64,000 bases of DNA. It comes from Dyella kyungheensis (GTDB taxonomy: Bacteria > Pseudomonadota > Gammaproteobacteria > Xanthomonadales > Rhodanobacteraceae). Position numbers and translations under genes: made by a program. This document shows positions 34,553-41,275 of this stretch, piece by piece. The number at the start of each line of letters is the position of its first letter. The first letter of the stretch is position 1. Location of the stretch: the NCBI RefSeq assembly GCF_016905005.1, contig NZ_JADIKC010000012.1, positions 1 through 64,000 on the forward strand. The letters run 5' to 3'. The notes under the pieces were generated by a model. That model was not told the origin of the DNA and made no database searches. It saw nothing but the letters and a program-made list of their open reading frames with translations.

Positions 34553-35593
34553 TTACGTGCGTCCGTCCAGGTACAAGCCGGCCGCACCGATCACACCGTG
34601 CTGGCCGTGCTCCATCAGTCGTACGGGAACCTGTTGCAGGAAGGCGCGCATCACGCCCTTGTTGAAAAAGCGCTGGCGGAAACTGCTGGCAAGCAACACT
34701 TCGCGGATCTGCGGAAGAATCCCCCCGGCCAGGAACACCCCGCCGCGCGCGCCGTACAGCAGGCACAGGTCGCCCACGAAGCTGCCGAGCAAACCGCAGA
34801 ACACATCCAGGGCTTCCACGGCCGCCTCGTCGCTGCGCTCCAGCGCCGACTGCGTCACCTGACTCGGCAACGTGAGCACCGGTGCCTGGCCGCGCAGCGT
34901 GCACAGCGCGCGATAGAGGTTGAGCAAGCCGGGACCCGACAGCGCGTGTTCGAACGACACATAGGCGCGATCGCGCGACAGCGTGCGAAGAATCTCGATC
35001 TCGCGTTCGTTGCCCGGCGCCAGCGCGATCTGGCCCGCTTCGGTGGCCAGCACGGTGGCGTGCGGCTTGCCCGGCAACAGCACCGCCGAACCCAGGCCGG
35101 TGCCCGGACCCATCACCAGCACCGGACCGTCGGCGGGCGGTGCCTCGCTTTCGATCACCGCGGTGGTGTCGGCCTGGCTGAGGAACTGGGTGGCATAGGC
35201 CACCGCTTCGAAATCGTTGACGACCGCGAGTTGCTCGATGCCCAGGCTGTCGCGGATATCGCGGATGGAGACCGGCCAGGGCAGGTTGTCGTTGACGATG
35301 GCGTCGCCCAGCACATAGCCGGCACTGGCGACCGCGCAGCGATTGACGTGCACGCTGTGATCGAGTTGGCCCACGAAGTCCTGCAGCACGGCAGTGAGGC
35401 TCGGCCAGTCCGCACACGCATAGCGGTGGTACTGCAGCACCGTCACCGGACGCGTGCCGTCCGGATCGCGGCTGACCAGCCCGATGCGAGCGTGCGTTCC
35501 TCCGACATCGGCAGCGAGAAACATGGCTTCTTGCGCCAAGAACTCACGTGCGCTGTGGGTGATCCCTTCGATCACTTGCGATTCCCTCGTCAT
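34553..35593 (-). CDS. Sugar kinase of the glucokinase (Glk) family, copy 1; probable GlcNAc kinase
   Basis: 346 aa, cytosolic. ASKHA kinase: phosphate-1 motif LAADVGGTHARIGLV (about 25-40), LVMGPGTGLGSAVLLPG (phosphate-2 region) and GGVFLAGGILPQI (adenosine). The family phosphorylates glucose or GlcNAc at C6; the setting argues for GlcNAc. Residues from FLAADVGG to about ten from the end match copy 2 (44145-45254) with only three differences that I count (N/S, V/A, Y/F), while both ends are unrelated. Start ATG at 35593 has a weak ribosome site; MFLAADVGG at 35524 is an alternative. A LacI-type operator (35647-35664) overlaps its probable -35. Confidence 0.9.
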   Translation of the reverse strand: MTRESQVIEGITHSAREFLAQEAMFLAADVGGTHARIGLVSRDPDGTRPVTVLQYHRYACADWPSLTAVLQDFVGQLDHSVHVNRCAVASAGYVLGDAIVNDNLPWPVSIRDIRDSLGIEQLAVVNDFEAVAYATQFLSQADTTAVIESEAPPADGPVLVMGPGTGLGSAVLLPGKPHATVLATEAGQIALAPGNEREIEILRTLSRDRAYVSFEHALSGPGLLNLYRALCTLRGQAPVLTLPSQVTQSALERSDEAAVEALDVFCGLLGSFVGDLCLLYGARGGVFLAGGILPQIREVLLASSFRQRFFNKGVMRAFLQQVPVRLMEHGQHGVIGAAGLYLDGRT

Positions 35594-35646
35594 CCTGATG
35601 TCACGTTCTTGTGAACCGACCCTCTTTGACCGGAGTCTGGGTAATG

Positions 35647-35664
35647 GTTGACAACGTTGTCAAC
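35647..35664. promoter_or_regulatory. LacI-type operator overlapping the kinase-1 promoter
   Basis: A perfect 18-bp palindrome GTTGACAACGTTGTCAAC. Read on the minus strand it contains a consensus -35 (TTGACA); an AGACTCCGGTCAAA block shared with the copy-2 promoter follows about a spacer length downstream. A bound repressor would block RNA polymerase. The regulator is probably the LacI-family protein encoded at 47056-48111. Confidence 0.8.
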
Positions 35665-35924
35665 AATCCGCCGCGAAGTTCGCGGAGAGACCTATGCGGC
35701 AGGGCAACATCCACCCTGAACCGGTCCCGCCAGACCCCTCCAATACACCCGTACAAGTACATATTGATCAATGGTTTATCGGTATTTTTTAGCGATTGGA
35801 AAGGTTTCTCGCATTGCGCCATGACGGCCCCCGTGAAGCCTGACTCAGACGGGCCATTTCCGACTCAAAATGGGGGGATTCCCGGCCTCGTTTTGGTTGT
35901 CGCGGCAGTTGAAACCGCATCCAT

Positions 35925-35953
35925 TTGACAACGTTGCGAAGCAGGCGGATCGC
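35925..35953 (+). promoter_or_regulatory. Vestigial nagP-type promoter and half-operator before pxpB
   Basis: TTGACAACGTTG carries a full -35 and one operator half. With a 17-base spacer the -10 position reads GATCGC, whereas the matching site before nagP reads GATAAA. It therefore looks like a decayed copy of the nagP promoter. It could still bind the repressor weakly. Confidence 0.55.
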
Positions 35954-36208
35954 AGGAGCGCACGACGCAAGTTCCCGGAACCGGCACTCGTCCGGCACAT
36001 GAAGCTGCGCCACGCGCATCGCAAAGGCGTGCGATAGCACGGTGATTTTCAGTGCGGCCTTGCGATCGTCGCCGCCGATTCAACGCCGCTCCGAAACTGT
36101 CGCGGTGCAAGTCGGCAAACCCGGTCTGTTCTGCAACACTTCGCGGGTGACTCATCCCCGCCCACGAAACGCACGTCTGTCGATGCCCTCCAGCGAGTTC
36201 GGGAAGCC

Positions 36209-36931
36209 GTGCGCGTGACCTTTGCACTGGCCGACCTACCGATCGAAGCACTGGCCGAGGACGCGTGGCTGTTGCGCTTTGGCGACAGGATCGACGCCGC
36301 CGTGAACGACCGCGTGCACGCCGCCGCCGCGCGATTGCAGGCGAATCTTGGCGGCGTGGAATGCGTGCCGGCCTATGCCAGCCTGTTGCTGCGTTTCGAT
36401 GTGGCGCAATGGCTGGGCGACGATGGCCGCTTCAGCGCCGAGCGCCTGCGCGCAGCGATCGCTGCGGCGTGGGATGCGGGCTCATTGACCGGGAAGACGC
36501 CGCGCGAAGTGAGCATCCCCGTCTGCTATGGCGGCGATGCGGGCGCGGATCTGCACGAAGTCGCGGCGCATGCGGGCATGTCGGCAGACGAGGTGGTCAG
36601 GCGCCATGTAGCGGCGCTCTATCGCGTCGCCATGCTGGGTTTTGCGCCGGGATTCCCCTATCTGCTGGGCCTAGACCACGCGCTCGCCGTGCCGCGCCGA
36701 AGCCATCCGCGCATCCGCGTGCCCGCCGGCAGCGTTGCCATCGGCGGGCAGCAGACGGGCATCTACCCGCAGGCGCTGCCCGGCGGCTGGCATCTGATTG
36801 GCCGCACGCCGGTGTGCCTGTTCGATCTCGCCGCCGCCTCGCCTTCCCTGCTCCAGCCGGGCGACCACGTGCGCTTCCGCGCCATCGACGAACGCGAGTA
36901 CGAACGGCTTGCCGCGAGTGCAGGACTGTGA
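36209..36931 (+). CDS. pxpB: 5-oxoprolinase subunit PxpB
   Basis: 240 aa from a GTG start (GGGAAG just upstream; a second GTG at 36215 is possible). It is the KipI-family subunit of the ATP-dependent 5-oxoprolinase that opens pyroglutamate to glutamate. The family core VAMLGFAPGFPYLLGLD and PRIRVPAGSVAIGGQQTGIYP, then LPGGWHLIGRTP, are present. First gene of a run where each gene overlaps or touches the next (GTGA overlap with pxpC). It is preceded by 600 bp of non-coding DNA with GlcNAc-type operator sequence. Confidence 0.95.
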   Translation: MRVTFALADLPIEALAEDAWLLRFGDRIDAAVNDRVHAAAARLQANLGGVECVPAYASLLLRFDVAQWLGDDGRFSAERLRAAIAAAWDAGSLTGKTPREVSIPVCYGGDAGADLHEVAAHAGMSADEVVRRHVAALYRVAMLGFAPGFPYLLGLDHALAVPRRSHPRIRVPAGSVAIGGQQTGIYPQALPGGWHLIGRTPVCLFDLAAASPSLLQPGDHVRFRAIDEREYERLAASAGL

Positions 36932-37911
36932 GCATCGAGGTCATCAAGCCCGGATTGCTCACCAGCCTGCAGGATGCGGGGCGTCGCGGTTATGCCCAAC
37001 TCGGGTTGGGCCGCGCCGGCGCGGTGGACGAACCCTCCATGCAGCTGGCCAATGCCCTGGTCGGCAACGCGGGCGACGAAGCGGTGCTGGAGATCACGCT
37101 GGCCGGACCCACCCTGCGCTTTCAGCAGGACGCCGTGGTGGCGTTGACCGGCGGGCTTATCGAAGGTCGCGTGGAGGGCCAGGCGCTGCCCGCGTGGACC
37201 TCCTGTTTCCTTCCTGCCGGCAGCGTGCTTCGCCTGGGCGGCATGCGTCATGGTTGCCGCAGCTATCTGGCCGTGCGCGGCGGTTTCGACTGCACGCCGG
37301 TGCTGGGTAGCCGCAGCACCGACCTGCATGCGGGCGTGGGCCCGCTGCAAGGCAAGGCCGTGCAGGCCGGCGACATGCTCGCCATCGGCGAACACGCTGC
37401 CGCCCCCTGGTTCCAGTCCACGCAGGGCATGCAAGCGCTGCGCTGGGGACTCGATCCGCAACCGTGGCTCGACTATGAGCGCGCACCGCTCGCGCTGCTG
37501 CGCGGCCATCATGCGGATGCGCTGGACGAGGCCTCGCAACGCGCGCTGTTCTCACAGCGCTTCATGCTCAGCAAGGACAGCAACCGCACCGGCTGCCGTC
37601 TGGATGGCGCCCCGCTGCAGCTGCGCCAGTCGCTGGAATTGATCTCCGAAGCGACCTTGCCCGGCACCCTGCAACTGCCACCCTCCGGCCAGCCCATCCT
37701 GTTGCTGGCCGAAGCGCCGGTGACCGGCGGCTATCCGCGCATCGGCCAACTCGCCGCGGTGGATCTGCCGCGTCTCGCGCAGCGGCGGCCGGGCGATACC
37801 GTATCCTTCCGCGAGACCACCCTGGACGAGGCCTTGCAACGCCTCGGCGAACGGGAGGCCGCGCTGCGACGCCTGCTACAACGCATCGAACAACGTCTGG
37901 AATCCGCATGA
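36928..37911 (+). CDS. pxpC: 5-oxoprolinase subunit PxpC
   Basis: 327 aa, KipA family. Start is the GTG at 36928, overlapping the pxpB stop (GTGA); the frame is open further upstream but that part is a shadow of pxpB. It opens IEVIKPGLLTSLQDAGRRGY, then GLGRAGAVDEPSMQLANALV, ITLAGPTLRF, a central SYLAVRGGFD and a C-terminal TLPGTLQLPPSGQPILLLAE and TGGYPRIG, the normal family order and length. It works with PxpA and PxpB to cleave 5-oxoproline using ATP. Confidence 0.95.
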   Translation: MSIEVIKPGLLTSLQDAGRRGYAQLGLGRAGAVDEPSMQLANALVGNAGDEAVLEITLAGPTLRFQQDAVVALTGGLIEGRVEGQALPAWTSCFLPAGSVLRLGGMRHGCRSYLAVRGGFDCTPVLGSRSTDLHAGVGPLQGKAVQAGDMLAIGEHAAAPWFQSTQGMQALRWGLDPQPWLDYERAPLALLRGHHADALDEASQRALFSQRFMLSKDSNRTGCRLDGAPLQLRQSLELISEATLPGTLQLPPSGQPILLLAEAPVTGGYPRIGQLAAVDLPRLAQRRPGDTVSFRETTLDEALQRLGEREAALRRLLQRIEQRLESA

Positions 37912-38699
37912 AGAGTGCCACCGCCAAGACCATCGACATCAACAGCGACCTGGGCGAATCCTATGGCGCGTGGCGCATGGGCGACGACGCCGCGCTGCTG
38001 GCCATCGTCAGCTCCGCCAATATCGCCTGCGGTTTCCACGGCGGCGATCCGGACATCATGCGCGGCACCGTGGCGCTGGCCGTGCAGCATGACGTGGCGA
38101 TCGGTGCGCATGTCTCGCTGCCCGACCTGCAAGGCTTCGGTCGACGCGAGATGGTGGTGACGCCGAACGAAGCCTACGCCATGACGCTTTATCAGATCGG
38201 CGCGCTGCAGGCCTTCGCGCAGGCGGCGGGCACGCGCCTGTGCCACGTGAAGCCGCACGGCGCGCTGTACAACATGGCGGCACGCGACGCGAAACTGGCC
38301 GCGGCGATTGCCCGTGCCGTGCGCGATTTCGATCCGTCGTTGCGCTTGTTCGGATTGGCCAACTCAGCGCTGATCGATGCCGGCATCGCCGCCGGCATTC
38401 CGGTCGCTGCCGAAGCCTTTGCGGATCGCCGCTACCGATCCGACGGCTCGCTGCAGCCCCGACGCGAGCCCGATGCGGTGATCCAGGAAAGCGACGAGGC
38501 GATCGCGCAGGCCATGGCGATGGCCCGCGAAGGCCAGGTTCGCGCGGTCGACGGCAGTATCGTCGTGCTGCAGGCCGACACCTTGTGCGTGCACGGCGAC
38601 GGCGAGCACGCCGTCGCCTTCGCCCGCCAGCTGCGCGCAGCGCTGGAGGCCGCCGGCATCGCCATCGCCGCCCCGCACGCCACGGAGGCGCGCGCATGA
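37908..38699 (+). CDS. pxpA: 5-oxoprolinase subunit PxpA (LamB/YcsF family)
   Basis: 263 aa. TIDINSDLGESYGAWRMGDD at the N-terminus, SSANIACGFHGGDPDIM (catalytic-site region), GAHVSLPDLQGFGRR, HVKPHGALYN and AAEAFADRRYRSDGSLQPR are all family signatures. ATGA overlap with pxpC. Completes the PxpABC enzyme that turns 5-oxoproline plus ATP into glutamate. The next gene, a membrane protein, starts with another ATGA overlap. Confidence 0.96.
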   Translation: MKSATAKTIDINSDLGESYGAWRMGDDAALLAIVSSANIACGFHGGDPDIMRGTVALAVQHDVAIGAHVSLPDLQGFGRREMVVTPNEAYAMTLYQIGALQAFAQAAGTRLCHVKPHGALYNMAARDAKLAAAIARAVRDFDPSLRLFGLANSALIDAGIAAGIPVAAEAFADRRYRSDGSLQPRREPDAVIQESDEAIAQAMAMAREGQVRAVDGSIVVLQADTLCVHGDGEHAVAFARQLRAALEAAGIAIAAPHATEARA

Positions 38700-39391
38700 A
38701 TTACTGGCCGCTGCTCGGCGTCGCGGTCATCGTCATCGGCTTTGCACTGCGCTTCAATGCGGTTCCCGTGGTGGTTTGTGCGGCGCTGGTCAGCGGCTTG
38801 CTGGCCGGCCTGCATCCACCCGAGCTGCTCGCGCTGCTGGGCAAGAGCTTCGTGTCCTCGCGCATGCTGATGCTGTTCGTGCTCACCCTGCCCGCCATCG
38901 GGCTGCTCGAACACGCCGGCTTGCGCGAGCATGCGCAGCAATGGATGGCGCGATTGCGCGGCATGACGCTGGCGCGGCTGCTGATCGGTTATCTGCTGGT
39001 GCGCGAAGTGCTCGCCATGTTCGGTCTCACCGGCGTGGCCGGCGCCGCGCAGACCGTGCGTCCCTTGCTCGCGCCGATGAGCGAAGCGGCTGCCGAGAAG
39101 ATCCATCCGGGTTTGAACGACGCCGAGCGCGACGAAGTGCGCGCCGTCGCTGCCGCCACCGACAACATCGGCCGCTTCTTCGGCGAGGACGTGTTCATCG
39201 CGCTGGGAGCGGTGCTGTTGATCCAGGGCTTCTATGCGCAGCACGGCATCGACCTCTCGCCGTTGTCGATTGCCCTGTGGGCACTGCCCACCGCCATCGT
39301 CGCCTTTGTGATCCAGTCGGTGCGCGTGTGGCTGTTCCAGCGCCGCCTGCAACGACGCGCGCAAGCCAGCCGTCGCGAGCAGGAAGCCTGA
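38696..39391 (+). CDS. DUF969 family membrane protein, probable 5-oxoproline transporter subunit
   Basis: 231 aa with about five to six hydrophobic segments (for example LLGVAVIVIGFALRF, VVVCAALVSGLLAGL, LMLFVLTLPAIGLLEHAG). DUF969 signature: FVLTLPAIGLLEHAGLRE and NIGRFFGEDVFIALGAVLLI. The start overlaps the pxpA stop (ATGA); the longer upstream frame is a shadow of pxpA. DUF969 and DUF979 genes occur side by side, commonly next to pxp and pcp genes, and are thought to form a two-part uptake system for 5-oxoproline. This is known context, not shown by sequence motifs. Confidence 0.88.
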   Translation: MNYWPLLGVAVIVIGFALRFNAVPVVVCAALVSGLLAGLHPPELLALLGKSFVSSRMLMLFVLTLPAIGLLEHAGLREHAQQWMARLRGMTLARLLIGYLLVREVLAMFGLTGVAGAAQTVRPLLAPMSEAAAEKIHPGLNDAERDEVRAVAAATDNIGRFFGEDVFIALGAVLLIQGFYAQHGIDLSPLSIALWALPTAIVAFVIQSVRVWLFQRRLQRRAQASRREQEA

Positions 39392-39393
39392 GC

Positions 39394-40362
39394 ATGCTGC
39401 GTATCGAATATGCGTACTGGCTGATTGCCGCCTTCCTGTTCTACACCGCATGGCGCAATGCGCGCGACCGCCAGCTGGCGCGCGCGACATTCTGGGCCCT
39501 GCTCGGCCTGCTCTTCGTCGGCGGCGACGCCGTGTTGGCGCAGCAGAAGGCCGGCAACGCGCTGCCGTCGCAGATCGCCGGCTGCATGGTCATTGCACTG
39601 GCACTGCTTGCGCCCCGCCTGCGACGCCAGGCGCATCCGGAAACCGCGAGCGCTTCCGCGCGGCTTGCCTCGGCTATCCGCCTTGGCCACAAGCTGTTCG
39701 TGCCGGCCTTGCTGATTCCGCTGGTGACCTTGCTGGTCGCCTTGGTGGGAGAACATCTCTCGATCGGCGGCCACGCGCTGTTCGCCAAGCCGCAGATGAC
39801 CTTGACCGGACTCGCACTCGCCTGCGTCATTGCAGTATTTGCCGCTGCGCGCGTGGCGCAGGCGCCGCTTCATCAAGGCCTGTCGGAAGGTCGCCGCCTG
39901 CTCGATGCCATCGGCTGGGCGGCGCTGTTGCCGCTGCTGCTGGCCGCGCTGGGCGAAGTGTTCACGCAGAGCGGCGTCGGCGCCGCCATTTCGGCATTGG
40001 CACAGATGATCCTGCCGGAAGGCAATGCCTTCCTCTGCCTGCTGGTGTTCGCGCTGGGCATGGTGTTGTTCACCGTGATCATGGGCAATGCGTTTGCCGC
40101 GTTCCCGGTGATGATGGCCGGCATCGGCCTGCCGCTGCTGGTGCATCGCTACGGTGCGAGCCCGGCCATCCTGGGTTCCATGGGCATGCTGTGTGGCTAT
40201 TGCGGCACGCTGCTCACGCCGATGGCCGCCGACTACAACCTGGTGCCGGCCGCCTTGCTGGAACTGCGCAACCCTTACGGCGTGATCCGCGCGCAGGCAT
40301 GGAGCGCCGCCGGCATCTTCGTCGCCACCTTCCTGATCATGTGGGCGCTGGTGTTCCGCTGA
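39394..40362 (+). CDS. DUF979 family membrane protein, probable 5-oxoproline transporter subunit
   Basis: 322 aa, about nine membrane segments. It starts MLRIEYAYWLIAAFLFYTAW 2 bp after the DUF969 stop. Family signatures include GNAFAAFPVMMAGIGLPLLV and MGMLCGYCGTLLTPMAADYN near the C-terminus, the latter resembling the substrate-site hairpin of ion-transporter superfamily carriers. Partner of the DUF969 protein. Placed between pxpABC and pcp, so uptake of pyroglutamate or its release from peptides is the likely purpose. Confidence 0.9.
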   Translation: MLRIEYAYWLIAAFLFYTAWRNARDRQLARATFWALLGLLFVGGDAVLAQQKAGNALPSQIAGCMVIALALLAPRLRRQAHPETASASARLASAIRLGHKLFVPALLIPLVTLLVALVGEHLSIGGHALFAKPQMTLTGLALACVIAVFAAARVAQAPLHQGLSEGRRLLDAIGWAALLPLLLAALGEVFTQSGVGAAISALAQMILPEGNAFLCLLVFALGMVLFTVIMGNAFAAFPVMMAGIGLPLLVHRYGASPAILGSMGMLCGYCGTLLTPMAADYNLVPAALLELRNPYGVIRAQAWSAAGIFVATFLIMWALVFR

Positions 40363-40391
40363 CCGCGCCGCACGACCCGAGCATTGCAACC

Positions 40392-41045
40392 ATGACTTCC
40401 CAACCGCGCATCCTCCTGACCGGCTTCACTCCCTTCGGCAACGAGGACATCAACCCCTCGTGGGAGGCGGTGCGCGAACTCGACGGCAAGCACATCGGCG
40501 GTCATCGCGTGGTAACACGCCTGCTGCCGACCATCTTCGCCGACTCGCAACGCGAGCTGGCGCTGGCCGTGGATGAGGTCGAGCCAGCCATCCTGCTTGG
40601 CGTGGGCCAGGCCGGTGGACGCAGTCGCGTCTCGCTGGAACGCGTGGCGATCAATGTGCAGGACGCGCGCATTGCGGACAACGCGGGCGCACAGCCCATC
40701 GACGCAGCCATCGTCGCCGACGGCCCTGCCGCTTACTTCAGCACGCTGCCGATCAAGTCGATGCTGAAGGCCTTGCTCGCCGAAGGCCTGCCGGCCGAAG
40801 TGTCGAACACCGCGGGCACGTTCGTATGCAACCACGTGGCCTACCTGATGCTGCATCTGGCCGCGCAACACCATCACCTGCGGGCGGGCTTCATCCATAT
40901 CCCTTACCTGCCTTCGCAGGCCGCTCGTTTTCCGAATGCGCCGAGCATGAGCCAACACGATGTGGTTCGCGCGCTGTCCATCGCACTGCGCGTGGCTGCC
41001 ACGCAGCACACCGACGAGCGCTTCGGCGCCGGTACGCTCGACTAA
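40392..41045 (+). CDS. pcp: Pyroglutamyl-peptidase I
   Basis: 217 aa, cysteine peptidase C15. It removes N-terminal pyroglutamate from peptides in the cytosol. Start MTSQPRILLTGFTPFGNED matches the family opening. Catalytic residues are visible: E83 (VSLERVAINVQD), C146 (GTFVCNHVAYL) and H169 (AGFIHIPYLP). It follows DUF979 by 29 bp and closes the pxp operon, so pyroglutamyl peptides can be processed to glutamate by pcp then PxpABC. Downstream is a 132-bp inverted-repeat element. Confidence 0.96.
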   Translation: MTSQPRILLTGFTPFGNEDINPSWEAVRELDGKHIGGHRVVTRLLPTIFADSQRELALAVDEVEPAILLGVGQAGGRSRVSLERVAINVQDARIADNAGAQPIDAAIVADGPAAYFSTLPIKSMLKALLAEGLPAEVSNTAGTFVCNHVAYLMLHLAAQHHHLRAGFIHIPYLPSQAARFPNAPSMSQHDVVRALSIALRVAATQHTDERFGAGTLD

Positions 41046-41075
41046 GCACAACGCACCAGGGCAACGCCGCCCGCC

Positions 41076-41207
41076 CGTCATTCCGGCGCAGGCCGGAATC
41101 CAGTAGCGGTGCATCGCGATTTTCGCGACACAAAAGACGAAGACCTCACTGCCAGCGCGATAACCGGAACGGACCGCTACTGGATTCCGGCCTGCGCCGG
41201 AATGACG
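41076..41207. repeat. 132-bp MITE-like element with perfect 35-bp inverted repeats
   Basis: Arms at 41076-41110 and 41173-41207 are exact complements over 35 bp (starting CGTCATTCCGGCGCAGGCCG). The 62-bp interior has no coding sense. A weaker relative of the outer end (CGCCGGGATGACGAG) occurs inside the dispersed repeats at 230-245 and 20274-20290. It sits between the convergent pcp gene and the receptor-2 terminator. Confidence 0.88.
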
Positions 41208-41218
41208 AATCCGCGCAT

Positions 41219-41248
41219 AAAAAGAGGGCCTGGCAAGACGCCAGGCCC
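41219..41248 (-). terminator. Rho-independent terminator after TonB receptor 2
   Basis: Stem GGGCCTGGC / GCCAGGCCC (41226-41234, 41240-41248) with a 5-base loop, followed on the minus strand by TCTTTTTA. It lies about 27 bp after the receptor stop, in the same position as the terminator after receptor 1. Confidence 0.92.
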
Positions 41249-41275
41249 TTAGCGGGGAGTTGCTTTTAATCAGGA

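Larger units (their letters stand above)
35594..36208. other. 615-bp regulatory gap between kinase copy 1 and pxpB
   Basis: It holds the perfect operator palindrome at 35647-35664 and a second half-operator at 35925-35941. The middle (35740-35800) is AT-richer. No gene is apparent. The spacing of the two operator centres (about 277 bp) is close to that in the other kinase-nagP gap (about 255 bp), suggesting that both gaps descend from one divergent control region. Confidence 0.6.

Noticed and set aside
36209-40362. Idea that pxp genes belong to a urea-carboxylase or allophanate operon
   Set aside because: KipI/KipA-type proteins can be mistaken for allophanate hydrolase parts, but the adjacent LamB/YcsF, DUF969/DUF979 and pcp genes point to 5-oxoprolinase.
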